Origin: Arthrobacter sp.
GTDB taxonomy: Bacteria; Actinomycetota; Actinomycetes; Actinomycetales; Micrococcaceae
Length of the DNA stretch: 64,000 bases
Direction of reading: 5' to 3'
Assembly (NCBI GenBank): GCA_023264815.1
Contig: JAHFUZ010000021.1
Location: forward strand, 1-64,000
Position 1 is the first letter of the stretch. Every line of letters starts with the position of its first letter. Below, in pieces: positions 50,843 to 59,268 of the stretch. The position numbers were made by a program, and so were the translations under genes. Below the pieces are notes generated by a model that saw only the letters and a program-made list of their open reading frames with translations, had not been told where the DNA came from and ran no database searches.

Positions 50843-52946
50843 CGCTCCACCGGCTGTCTACCAGATCGTCGATCAGCATCACGCCCTGGCCATGCAGTGA
50901 CGCCAGGGCCGCTTCCAGGTCCGGCCCCACCACCAGGCGGTCCCAGACCCCGGCCAGCCGGTAGGCGCTGTTGCCGCCGCGGCTTCCAGTGGGGCCGCCG
51001 TGGCCCAGGGACAGCTCACCGAGGTACGGCATCCGGCCGATTTCCGAGATCCCCCGGGCAAGGGACCGGACCAGTTCCGGTTTACCCCGGGAGGGCATGC
51101 TGACAATAGCGGCTGGCCTGCCGACCCCGCTCCAGCCCGGATTCCGGGCGTCGCCGGTTCCCCATTCGCGCAGGACCTGCACGCAGGCCTGCAGCATGGC
51201 CGGGTCCACCGGGCGGTCAGGCGCGCCGGCGGCGAAGAGTTCCCGCAGCGCCCCGCCCCAGCCCAGATCCGTCAGCCGGGCCAGCACCCGTCCGTCCGCG
51301 AGCCCCTCATCGGCCTTGATCTTGCCCTTCACCGGCGCACCCAGGCGGTCCATTCCGCTGGGCCACTGAAGTCTCGCCTCCAGGACGCCGCCTGCCCGGC
51401 TCAGCGTCTGCCCCGCAGCTGCTGTGGCATCGGCGGCAATGTCGGCCGGGAACCAGCGGCCCGCGCAGTTGTCGCAGCGGCCGCAGGGATGTGCGGTCTC
51501 GTCGTCAAGGACCGACGTGATGTACTCCATCCGGCACCCGGCCGTGTCCTGGTAGATAACCATGGAGTCCTGCTCATCCACCCTTGCCTCGGCAATCCGG
51601 GCGTACCGCTCGGCGTCGTAAACCCATGGCAGGCCGGTGGAACGCCATCCGCCGCCCACACGCTCCACCGCGCCGTCCACAGCCAGTACCTTGAGCAGCA
51701 GCTCCAGCGGTGTCCGGCGAAGGTCAACACGCGCTTCCAGGGCAACGGTGGAAACCGCGGCGCCGGCCTCTGCCAGGGCAGTCAGCACGGCCGTGGCCTT
51801 CTCCTCCGAGGGCATGGATGCGGTGGCGAAGTACTGCCAGATATCGCGGTCCTCGGAGCCCGGCAGCAGCAGTACGTCCGCATTCGCCGCGCCACGGCCG
51901 GCACGTCCCACCTGCTGGTAGTACGCCACCGGCGAGGACGGCGCCCCGAGGTGGACCACAAAGCCAAGGTCCGGCTTGTCAAAGCCCATGCCCAGTGCCG
52001 ACGTGGCCACGAGCGCCTTGACCTGGTTGTCCTTGAGCAGCTGCTCGGCACGCTCACGGTCCGCAGGATCGGTCCTGCCGGTGTAAGCAAGGACGTGATG
52101 CCCTGCCTCGGCCAGAAGCCGGGCGGTGTCTTCCGCCGCGGAAACCGTCAGTGTGTAGATGATTCCGCTGCCCGGCAGATCAGCGAGATGCGTCAGCAGC
52201 CAGCCCAGCCGCTCGCGCGAGTCCGGCAGGGCAAGGACGCCCAGGCGCAGGGAATCACGGCCAAGGGTGCCGCGGATAGTCAGGACCCCGGCGCCGAGCT
52301 GTTCTTCGATGTCATGGACCACACGTGAGTTGGCTGTGGCCGTGGTGGCCAGGACGGGGACCGAGTCCGGGAGCTGCGTAATCAGGTCTGCGATGCGCCG
52401 GTAGTCCGGCCTGAAATCATGCCCCCAGTCGGAAATGCAGTGGGCTTCGTCGATCACCAGCAGGCCGGTGCGCCGGATGAGCTCCGGCAGCTGGTTTTCC
52501 CGGAAGGACGGGTTGGTGAGCCGTTCCGGCGACACCAGCAGGACGTCCACTTCATCGGCGGCGAGCTGCTCCCGGACGGTGTCCCAGTCCAGCTGGTTCG
52601 CGGAGTTGATGGCCACGGCGCGCACTCCGGCGCGGGCGGCGGCGGCAACCTGGTCCCGCATCAGGGCGAGCAGTGGCGAAACGATCAGGGTGGGCCCTGC
52701 TCCGCGGCGCCGGAGCAGCAAGGACGCCACAAAGTAAACGGCCGACTTTCCCCACCCGGTGCGCTGGACCACCAAAGCCCGCCGGCCGCCGTCGACCAGT
52801 GCCTCAATCGCTTCATACTGGCCGTCATGGAACTCCGCCGCGGGGTGGCCCACCAGCTCGCGGAGAACTTCCAAGGCCTGGGTTTGCGTGGCGGACTGCT
52901 GGGTGGAGGAAGCGGAAAGAAGGGCGGCGTTCTGGGTATCGACCAT
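50766..52946 (-). CDS. recQ: RecQ-family DNA helicase with C-terminal phosphoribosyltransferase-like domain
   Basis: 726 residues. SF2 helicase core: QRTGWGKSAVYF (Walker A, 62-73), LLVIDEAHCISDWGHDFRPD (DEAH 166-169), and the GMGFDKPDLGFVVHLG motif; a RecQ zinc-binding region with CGRCDNCAG follows near 510. Instead of an HRDC domain, residues ~600-726 carry GVMLIDDLVDSRWSVTVAGRALRQ-like sequence, the PRPP-binding loop of type I phosphoribosyltransferases. ATG 52946 is chosen; the frame opens further without support. Its last 77 bases overlap the convergent MFS gene. Confidence 0.9.
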   Translation of the reverse strand: MVDTQNAALLSASSTQQSATQTQALEVLRELVGHPAAEFHDGQYEAIEALVDGGRRALVVQRTGWGKSAVYFVASLLLRRRGAGPTLIVSPLLALMRDQVAAAARAGVRAVAINSANQLDWDTVREQLAADEVDVLLVSPERLTNPSFRENQLPELIRRTGLLVIDEAHCISDWGHDFRPDYRRIADLITQLPDSVPVLATTATANSRVVHDIEEQLGAGVLTIRGTLGRDSLRLGVLALPDSRERLGWLLTHLADLPGSGIIYTLTVSAAEDTARLLAEAGHHVLAYTGRTDPADRERAEQLLKDNQVKALVATSALGMGFDKPDLGFVVHLGAPSSPVAYYQQVGRAGRGAANADVLLLPGSEDRDIWQYFATASMPSEEKATAVLTALAEAGAAVSTVALEARVDLRRTPLELLLKVLAVDGAVERVGGGWRSTGLPWVYDAERYARIAEARVDEQDSMVIYQDTAGCRMEYITSVLDDETAHPCGRCDNCAGRWFPADIAADATAAAGQTLSRAGGVLEARLQWPSGMDRLGAPVKGKIKADEGLADGRVLARLTDLGWGGALRELFAAGAPDRPVDPAMLQACVQVLREWGTGDARNPGWSGVGRPAAIVSMPSRGKPELVRSLARGISEIGRMPYLGELSLGHGGPTGSRGGNSAYRLAGVWDRLVVGPDLEAALASLHGQGVMLIDDLVDSRWSVTVAGRALRQAGAGAVLPLVLGQAG

Positions 52947-53084
52947 TAATACAGTATCCCAGCCCCCACCGACAGCCACATGCCGCGAGGCCCGTATGTG
53001 GACACCGGCCCGCCACACCCTGACAGTAACGTCATATAGTCCCGGACCCCACTTCCCCTCCACAGGCACCGGTGCGCTTCAACG

Positions 53085-53090
53085 TAAGAT
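53085..53090 (+). promoter_or_regulatory. -10 element of manB, leaderless type
   Basis: TAAGAT ends seven bases before GTG 53098. The ATG at 53089 overlaps this hexamer, which argues against it as start. Confidence 0.55.
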
Positions 53091-53097
53091 GAAACCC

Positions 53098-54516
53098 GTG
53101 ACTAGCGAACAGACAAAGACTTTTGACCTCTCGGCATCCTTCAAGGCCTATGACGTCCGCGGCATCGTGGGCGATTCCATCACCGCCGAAATCGTCGAAG
53201 CCGTGGGGGCCGCGTTCGTGGATGTCCTCCAGCTCGAAGGTGAGACTGTCCTGGTGGGCGGCGACATGCGCCCTTCATCCCCCGAGTTCGCCAAGGCCTT
53301 CGCCGACGGTGCCGCCACCCGAGGTGCCAATGTCCAGCTCCTTGACCTCATCTCCACCGACGAGCTGTACTACGCCTGCGGCTCCCTGAACGCGGCCGGC
53401 GCCACGTTCACCGCCAGCCACAACCCCGCCGAGTACAACGGCATCAAGATGTCCAGGGCCGGTGCGCAGCCCATCTCCTCAGAATCCGGACTCAAGGAGA
53501 TCCAGGCCCTGGCCGAGGAATACCTGAACACGCGGTCCATCCCGGCTGCCGCCACGCGCGGCCAGATCGGCGTCCACGACGTCCTCAAGGGCTACGCCGA
53601 GTACCTCCGCGGACTGGTGGACCTCTCCGGTTCCCGCCCGCTCAAGGTAGTGGTGGACGCAGGCAATGGCATGGCCGGCCTGACCACCCCCGCAGTCCTG
53701 GGCGATGCGCTGCTGCCGAAACTCCCCTTCGACATCATCCCCCTGTACTTCGAGCTGGACGGCTCCTTCCCCAACCACCCCGCCAACCCGCTCGAGCCGG
53801 AGAACCTCCGCGACCTGCAGGCCGCCGTCATCCAGCACGGCGCCGACATTGGACTGGCCTTCGACGGCGACGCCGACCGCTGCTTCGTGATTGATGAGAA
53901 GGGCGAGCCCGTCTCGCCGTCGGCCATCACGGGCATGGTGGCGCGCCGCGAAATCGCACGCGCCCGGGCACAGGGCGAGGAGACGCCCACCATCATCCAC
54001 AACCTGCTCACCTCCCGCGCGGTGCCTGAACTCGTGGCGAACGACGGCGGCCGCGCCGTCCGCACGCGCGTGGGCCACTCCTTCATCAAGGCAGTCATGG
54101 CTGAGGAAGGCGCCGTGTTCGGCGGCGAGCACTCCGCGCACTTCTACTTCCGCGACTTCTGGAACGCTGACACCGGAATGCTCGCGGCAATGCATGTGCT
54201 CGCGGCGCTTGGTGAACAGGACGGCCCGCTGTCCGAGCTCGGCCATGAGTACGAGCCCTACGTGTCCTCCGGCGAGATCAACTCCGAGATCGAGGACAAA
54301 GCCGGCGCCGTGGAGCGGGTCCGCGCAGATTTCGCCGCCGAGGACATCACCGTGGACACCCTGGACGGCAGCACGTTCACGGCCAACGACGGCAGCTACT
54401 GGTTCAACCTGCGCCCGTCCAACACTGAGCCTTTCCTGCGCCTGAACGTGGAAGCCACCGACCGGCAGCTGATGGAACAGGTTCGCGACCGCGTGCTGGC
54501 CAATGTCCGGCACTAG
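53098..54516 (+). CDS. manB: Phosphomannomutase/phosphoglucomutase
   Basis: 472 residues of the alpha-D-phosphohexomutase family. All four signatures are visible: FKAYDVRGIVGD, the phospho-Ser loop TASHNPAEYNG, the metal loop AFDGDADRCFV and GGEHSAHFYF, with the phosphate-binding RPSNTEPFLRLNVEA at the end. It interconverts mannose or glucose 1- and 6-phosphates and would link gluconeogenesis with glycogen and cell-wall sugars. Followed by a coupled gene that overlaps its last 14 bases. Confidence 0.92.
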   Translation: MTSEQTKTFDLSASFKAYDVRGIVGDSITAEIVEAVGAAFVDVLQLEGETVLVGGDMRPSSPEFAKAFADGAATRGANVQLLDLISTDELYYACGSLNAAGATFTASHNPAEYNGIKMSRAGAQPISSESGLKEIQALAEEYLNTRSIPAAATRGQIGVHDVLKGYAEYLRGLVDLSGSRPLKVVVDAGNGMAGLTTPAVLGDALLPKLPFDIIPLYFELDGSFPNHPANPLEPENLRDLQAAVIQHGADIGLAFDGDADRCFVIDEKGEPVSPSAITGMVARREIARARAQGEETPTIIHNLLTSRAVPELVANDGGRAVRTRVGHSFIKAVMAEEGAVFGGEHSAHFYFRDFWNADTGMLAAMHVLAALGEQDGPLSELGHEYEPYVSSGEINSEIEDKAGAVERVRADFAAEDITVDTLDGSTFTANDGSYWFNLRPSNTEPFLRLNVEATDRQLMEQVRDRVLANVRH

Positions 54517-55012
54517 CCCGCGCGCAGGACAGGAGGCAGCGGGCGGCCAGGCCGCGGCGCAGTCCTGGCGGGATTCTGTTCCGGAGGCCAGTGCCGCGGA
54601 CCTGGAGAACCTGATCGGCACGGGAATCGGCGCCGCGCAGGAACAACTCCAGCGAAACGGCGGCTTCCTGCCGTTCGCCCTGGGCGTGGCGAACGACGGC
54701 GAGGTCCGGCTGATGGCGGTCACGCCGGCAGATGCCGCGGAAGGTATGGAAGGCGACTTCGACGCGGACGCGATGATCGGCGACCTCACCGAACTGCTTC
54801 GCCAGAACCGGGATGATTTCCGGGCGGCCGCCGTAGTCTGCGACATCCTGCTCGTCGAGGAAGAATCGGATGCCATCCACGTGGCCGCCGAACACCGTGA
54901 CGGATCGGTATTTGCCGCGGTCCTCCCCTACGCCGCCAACACCGCCACCGCCGAATGGGACTTCGGGCAACTGACCGCGGACACCAACGAACCCACCGTC
55001 TGGGTGGACTAG
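54503..55012 (+). CDS. Conserved hypothetical protein coupled to manB
   Basis: 169 residues. ATG 54503 lies 14 bases inside manB, so it is expressed with it. N-terminal ~30 residues are flexible; the rest is alpha/beta with GFLPFALGVANDGEVRLMAV, LRQNRDDFRAAAVVCDILLV and SVFAAVLPYA, acidic overall. No catalytic motif or signal. I do not recognise a function. Confidence 0.8.
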   Translation: MSGTSPRAGQEAAGGQAAAQSWRDSVPEASAADLENLIGTGIGAAQEQLQRNGGFLPFALGVANDGEVRLMAVTPADAAEGMEGDFDADAMIGDLTELLRQNRDDFRAAAVVCDILLVEEESDAIHVAAEHRDGSVFAAVLPYAANTATAEWDFGQLTADTNEPTVWVD

Positions 55013-55019
55013 ACCGCCC

Positions 55020-55499
55020 ATGGCCCTGAAAATCAACGCCTTCGTCGACGTGAGCCTCCGGGCCCTGATGGTCCTCGCCGCAGCACCGGAGGCCACGCTC
55101 CTCACCACGCAGAACATTGCCGATGCCGTGGCCACGCCGTACAACCATGTCAGCAAGGCGATGGCCAAACTGCGGGGCCTCGGCCTGATCGAGGTTGAAC
55201 GCGGCAGGAGCGGCGGGGCCCGGCTCAGTCCCGCAGGCCGCCGCGTCACGGTGGGACAGGTCATGCGGGACCTGAATACCAGACTGGACGCGGCCGACTG
55301 CGTCTCACCCGGCGGCAACTGCCCCCTGATTCACGAGTGCAGGCTCCGGGCCGCCCTTGCCCGCGCCCGCGAGGCCTTCTACCGCGAGTTGGACTCAGTG
55401 GTCATCTCCGAGCTCCCCGGATCCGCCCAGATGGCACCCGTCTTCCAGATGATCGGCCTGCGCCCGGGCCTTGAGCCCTCGCCGGTCCCGGTGCGGTAG
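55020..55499 (+). CDS. nsrR: Rrf2-family nitric oxide sensor, NsrR-like
   Basis: 159 residues. Winged helix (SLRALMVLA, NIADAVATPYNHVSKAMAKLRGLGLIEVERGRSGG) and three Cys at 94, 101 and 107 (DCVSPGGNC, HEC) for an iron-sulfur cluster; Asp10 sits where the actinobacterial NsrR uses an Asp as fourth ligand. It should repress hmp directly downstream and be relieved by NO. Starts seven bases after the previous gene; ribosome site weak. Confidence 0.9.
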   Translation: MALKINAFVDVSLRALMVLAAAPEATLLTTQNIADAVATPYNHVSKAMAKLRGLGLIEVERGRSGGARLSPAGRRVTVGQVMRDLNTRLDAADCVSPGGNCPLIHECRLRAALARAREAFYRELDSVVISELPGSAQMAPVFQMIGLRPGLEPSPVPVR

Positions 55500-55562
55500 C
55501 CGGGACCCCTCCAACTCCGCCGGGCCTCATTCAGGCCCATGACGCAGCCAATTTGATTCTCT

Positions 55563-55581
55563 TTTCTACGAGGTGTAGAAA
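55563..55581. promoter_or_regulatory. Inverted repeat upstream of hmp
   Basis: Perfect arms TTTCTAC and GTAGAAA with five bases between. It coincides with the -35 region (TTCTAC, 18 bases, TATAAA) of the putative hmp promoter, ten bases before the NsrR-like palindrome. The regulator that reads it is unknown. Confidence 0.55.
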
Positions 55582-55590
55582 TTGAGCTAT

Positions 55591-55619
55591 AAATACACGC
55601 ATTTCAGATGCGCGTATTT
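55591..55619. promoter_or_regulatory. NsrR-like operator of hmp
   Basis: 29-base palindrome AAATACACGCATTT, C, AGATGCGCGTATTT with 12 of 14 positions symmetric. The centre follows the 11-1-11 pattern of NsrR sites. It overlaps the end of the TATAAA -10 at 55588, so binding would block transcription. Confidence 0.75.
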
Positions 55620-55663
55620 GCCCGGCCGGGCGAAGGCCCCGGCCACCTACCTCAGGAGTACGC

Positions 55664-56824
55664 ATGCTCTCGGACAAATCCCGCCCTGTCATTGAGGCCA
55701 CCCTGCCGCTGGTCGGCTCGCGGATCGGCGCCATCACCCCCAAGTTCTACGCCCGGCTCTTCGCCGCGCACCCGGAACTGCTGGACGGCCTGTTCAGCCG
55801 GTCCAACCAGCGCTCCGGCGACCAGCAGCAGGCGCTGGCCGGAAGCATCGCAGCTTTCGCCACGCATCTGGTCAACAACCCCGGCACCCTCCCGGAAGCC
55901 GTCCTCTCCCGGATCGCCCACAAGCATGCCTCACTGGGGATCACCGAGCCGCAGTACCAGGTGGTCTACGAGCACCTCTTCGCAGCCATCGCCGAGGATC
56001 TCGCCGAGGTCATCACCCCCGAGATCGCGGAGGCCTGGACCGAGGTCTACTGGCTGATGGCCGACGCGCTCATCAAGCTGGAAAAGGGCCTTTACGCAGC
56101 ACAGGCCAACGGCAAGATGTGGTCCCCGTGGCGTGTTGCCGCCAAGACTCCCGCCGGCACCGGCGCCATGACCTTCACTTTGGAACCGGCCGACGACACC
56201 CCGATCACCCCAGCCCTGCCCGGCCAGTACGTCAGCGTGAAGGTCCAGCTCCCGGATGGCCTGCGCCAGGTCCGCCAATATTCGCTCTCCGATGAGGCCG
56301 GCGCCAGCCGCACCTTCACCACCAAGCTCGACGACGGCGGCGAAGTCTCCCCAGTGCTGCACAACGGCGTCAACGTGGGCGACATCCTGGAGATCTCCAA
56401 CCCCTACGGCGAGATCACGCTCAAGAACGGTGACGGCCCCGTGGTCCTGGCTTCGGCCGGCATTGGCTGCACTCCCACCGCGTCCATCCTGCGCTCCCTC
56501 GCCGAAGCGGGTTCAGAACGGCGGGTCCTGGTGCTGCACGCCGAAAGCACCCTGGAGAGCTGGGCCCTGCGCGGGCAGATGACGGACGACGTCGACCGCC
56601 TCGAAGGTGCCGACCTCCAGCTGTGGCTGGAACAGCCGGTGGAGGGGTCCCGCGCAGGGTTTATGTCCCTGCGTGAGGTGGACCTCCCGGCCGACGCGTC
56701 GCTGTACCTGTGCGGACCGCTGCCGTTCATGAAGCACATCCGCAACGAGGCCATCAGCGCCGGCATCCCGGCCACCAGGATCCACTACGAGGTCTTCGGC
56801 CCGGACATCTGGCTCGCCAGCTGA
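55664..56824 (+). CDS. hmp: Flavohemoprotein nitric oxide dioxygenase
   Basis: 386 residues, typical. Globin domain (~1-135) with the proximal heme His in RIAHKHASLGI (~88), FAD domain with GQYVSVKV and VRQYSLSDE, and the NAD domain with VLASAGIGCTPTASILRSL and LYLCGPLPFM. It converts NO plus oxygen to nitrate with NADH. CAGGAG precedes ATG 55664. Regulated by NsrR through the palindrome upstream. Confidence 0.95.
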   Translation: MLSDKSRPVIEATLPLVGSRIGAITPKFYARLFAAHPELLDGLFSRSNQRSGDQQQALAGSIAAFATHLVNNPGTLPEAVLSRIAHKHASLGITEPQYQVVYEHLFAAIAEDLAEVITPEIAEAWTEVYWLMADALIKLEKGLYAAQANGKMWSPWRVAAKTPAGTGAMTFTLEPADDTPITPALPGQYVSVKVQLPDGLRQVRQYSLSDEAGASRTFTTKLDDGGEVSPVLHNGVNVGDILEISNPYGEITLKNGDGPVVLASAGIGCTPTASILRSLAEAGSERRVLVLHAESTLESWALRGQMTDDVDRLEGADLQLWLEQPVEGSRAGFMSLREVDLPADASLYLCGPLPFMKHIRNEAISAGIPATRIHYEVFGPDIWLAS

Positions 56825-56884
56825 ATCGACTGCTCCGTACCGGCCCTTTTGCGGCCCGATAAGGACCATTACGGAGCAATCGAT
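56825..56884. repeat. Inverted repeat directly after hmp
   Basis: TGCTCCGTA (56831-56839) pairs with TACGGAGCA (56870-56878), extended by ATCGA/TCGAT outside with one bulge. It starts at the hmp stop and is immediately followed by a second long hairpin. Confidence 0.55.
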
Positions 56885-56888
56885 GAGA

Positions 56889-56941
56889 GTACGACGGCGG
56901 CCCCGCACCTTTTGCGGAAAGGTGCGGGGCCGCCGTCGTAC
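56889..56941. terminator. Long perfect hairpin between hmp and pckG
   Basis: 24-bp perfect stem with a five-base loop between converging genes; no T tract outside, TTT/AAA at the stem tip. Bidirectional termination is the simple reading. Confidence 0.8.
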
Positions 56942-56952
56942 TTATGGGAATG

Positions 56953-58788
56953 TCAGGCCAGGCGGGCCTTCAGGCCTGCCAGCTCGGACTGCAGCGCTTC
57001 GGGGAGGGACTCGCCGAAGTTGGCGTACCACTCCTCGATGGATGCCAGCTCGGTGGCCCATTCGGCGGGGTCGACGCGGACCGCTTCCTCGACCTGCGCC
57101 GGGGTCATGTCCAGGCCCTTGAGGTCTATGGATTCGCCCGTGGGAACAAACCCGATGGGTGTCTCCACTGCGTCAGCCTTTCCTTCGAGGCGCTCGATGG
57201 CCCACTTCAGGACCCGGGCGTTGTCGCCGAAGCCAGGCCAGGCGAAGCCGCCCTCGGGGGTGCGGCGGAACCAGTTGACCAGGAAGATCTTGGGCAGGCG
57301 GTTTTGTCCAAGTGAGTTGGCCTTGGCTGACAGGTTGACCCAGTGGTTCAGGTAGTCACCCGCGTCGTAGCCCATGAAGGGCAGCATGGCCATGGGGTCG
57401 CGGCGGACCACGCCCACCGCGCCCGCTGCTGCGGCCGTGGTTTCGGAGGACAGGGTGGAACCCATGAAAATGCCGTTGGACCAGCTGCGGGCCTCGGTCA
57501 CCAGGGGGATGGTGGTCTTGCGGCGGCCGCCGAAGAGGATCGCGGAGAGCTCCACGCCGTCCGGGCTGTGGTATTCCTCGGCCAACATGTCAATCTGCTC
57601 GATCGGCGTGCAGAAGCGCGAGTTGGGGTGTGCAGCAGGCTTGTCCGAGTCCGGGGTCCAGGAGTTGCCCTGCCAGTCGGTGAGGTGGGCGGGCACTTCC
57701 TCGGTCATGCCCTCCCACCACACGCCGCCGTCATCGGTCAGTGCAACGTTGGTGAAGATGCTGTTGCCCTTGGCGATGGCGCGCATGGCGTTGGGGTTGG
57801 TGCCCCAGCCGGTGCCGGGGGCCACGCCGAAGAGGCCGGCTTCGGGGTTGACGGCACGGAGCTCGCCCTCCTTACCGAAGCGCATCCAGGTGATGTCGTC
57901 ACCCAGGGTCTCCACCTTCCAGCCCTCGATCGTGGGGTCGAGCAGCGCCAGGTTGGTCTTGCCGCAGGCGGACGGGAAGGCAGCCGAGATGTAGTACGTC
58001 TTCTGCTCGGGCGAGGTCAGCTTCAGGATGAGCATGTGCTCGGCCAGCCAGCCTTCGTCGCGGGCCATCACGGAGGCAATACGGAGGGCGTAGCACTTCT
58101 TGCCCAGCAGCGCGTTGCCGCCGTAGCCGGAGCCGAAGGACCAGATGGAGCGCTCCTCGGGGAAGTGCACGATCCACTTGTCCGGGTTGCAGGGCCAGGG
58201 CACATCGGCCTGGCCGGCTTCGAGCGGCGCACCCAGGGAGTGCAGCGCCGGCACGAAGAAGGCATTGGTCTCGGTGATGCGGTTCAGCACATCGGTGCCG
58301 ATCCGCGCCATGATGCGCATGGAGGCAACAACGTAGGCGCTGTCCGTGATTTCGACGCCGAACTTGGGATCCTCCGCGTCAAGGTGGCCCATGACGAACG
58401 GGATCACGTACATGGTGCGGCCACGCATGGAGCCGGCGAACAGGCCGCGCAGCTTCTGCTTCATTTCAGCCGGGGCCATCCAGTTGTTGGTGAAGCCGGC
58501 GTCGTGTTCCTTTTCGGAGCAGATGTAGGTCTGCTCTTCAACACGGGCCACGTCGGCGGGATCGGAGAACGCCGCGAACGAATTCGGGAATGTGTCCGGG
58601 TTGAGCCGCTTCAGCGTGCCGGCAGCAACCAGCTCGTCCGTGAGGCGGGTGTTTTCTTCCTCGGACCCGTCAACCCAGTGGATCCGGGCCGGCTGCGTCA
58701 GCTCAGCTACCTCTTCGACCCATGCCAGCAGTGCTGCATGCGTGGTGGGTGCTTTCTCAAGCAGCGGCTGTGGTGCCAGTTCGCCCAT
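56953..58788 (-). CDS. pckG: GTP-dependent phosphoenolpyruvate carboxykinase
   Basis: 611 residues, typical of the GTP type. It converts oxaloacetate to PEP, the entry to gluconeogenesis. The kinase P-loop is [15 protein letters not shown] (~277-291), with the Mn-site segment near GDDITWMRF and the R-loop/cap residues around [22 protein letters not shown] precedes ATG 58788. A CRP/GlxR-type site lies 150 bases upstream, consistent with carbon control. Supplies sugar phosphates for the glycogen genes. Confidence 0.95.
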   Translation of the reverse strand: MGELAPQPLLEKAPTTHAALLAWVEEVAELTQPARIHWVDGSEEENTRLTDELVAAGTLKRLNPDTFPNSFAAFSDPADVARVEEQTYICSEKEHDAGFTNNWMAPAEMKQKLRGLFAGSMRGRTMYVIPFVMGHLDAEDPKFGVEITDSAYVVASMRIMARIGTDVLNRITETNAFFVPALHSLGAPLEAGQADVPWPCNPDKWIVHFPEERSIWSFGSGYGGNALLGKKCYALRIASVMARDEGWLAEHMLILKLTSPEQKTYYISAAFPSACGKTNLALLDPTIEGWKVETLGDDITWMRFGKEGELRAVNPEAGLFGVAPGTGWGTNPNAMRAIAKGNSIFTNVALTDDGGVWWEGMTEEVPAHLTDWQGNSWTPDSDKPAAHPNSRFCTPIEQIDMLAEEYHSPDGVELSAILFGGRRKTTIPLVTEARSWSNGIFMGSTLSSETTAAAAGAVGVVRRDPMAMLPFMGYDAGDYLNHWVNLSAKANSLGQNRLPKIFLVNWFRRTPEGGFAWPGFGDNARVLKWAIERLEGKADAVETPIGFVPTGESIDLKGLDMTPAQVEEAVRVDPAEWATELASIEEWYANFGESLPEALQSELAGLKARLA

Positions 58789-58937
58789 TGCGGTTCCCTT
58801 CCTCGGGTTCTTCGGTGTGTCCTAAATGCTATTGGCCACCTGGGAGTCCCATGAGGCACCGGCGGTGCACGTTTGTGATCGTTAGGGACGTAAACCGCGC
58901 AAATTCAAGGAAATTCTGCTCAAAACGCTCCATTTAA

Positions 58938-58951
58938 GTGACAAAGGTCAC
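58938..58951. promoter_or_regulatory. CRP/GlxR-type site upstream of pckG
   Basis: GTGAC, AAAG, GTCAC: a perfect match to the GTGA-N6-TCAC core of cAMP-receptor-type sites. It lies between pckG and the tRNA-Arg promoter. Function is inferred. Confidence 0.55.
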
Positions 58952-58965
58952 CTAGACCGGTCTAG
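58952..58965. promoter_or_regulatory. Perfect 14-base palindrome
   Basis: CTAGACCGGTCTAG directly abuts the CRP-type site. Unknown regulator; could serve pckG or the tRNA promoter 26 bases away. Confidence 0.45.
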
Positions 58966-58990
58966 TTGGCTATATTACACGCCTCTCGAT

Positions 58991-59020
58991 TTGGCATGGG
59001 GGCCCACACTCGCGTAAAGT
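58991..59020 (+). promoter_or_regulatory. Promoter of tRNA-Arg
   Basis: TTGGCA, 18 bases, TAAAGT; start expected about 37 bases before the tRNA. Confidence 0.6.
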
Positions 59021-59063
59021 AATTCGAGGTTCGGGGAGCGAGATGCTCCGCGAAACAGAATAA

Positions 59064-59137
<74 letters not shown>

Positions 59138-59144
59138 CAGAATG

Positions 59145-59178
59145 AAGGTCCGCATCGGTTCGCCGGTGCGGACCTTTT
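59145..59178 (+). terminator. Terminator after tRNA-Arg
   Basis: Stem AAGGTCCGCA/TGCGGACCTT with TTTT. Confidence 0.88.
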
Positions 59179-59256
59179 GCTTTAAGCTCCGGCTCCTCAG
59201 GCCGCCGGACCGCGCGCATGCGGCAAGGCACGCTCCCCACCCTACGGCGGCGGGCG

Positions 59257-59262
59257 TAGGCT
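59257..59262 (+). promoter_or_regulatory. -10 element of the flavoprotein reductase gene
   Basis: TAGGCT ends six bases before ATG 59269; no ribosome site, leaderless type. Confidence 0.6.
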
Positions 59263-59268
59263 GGATGA

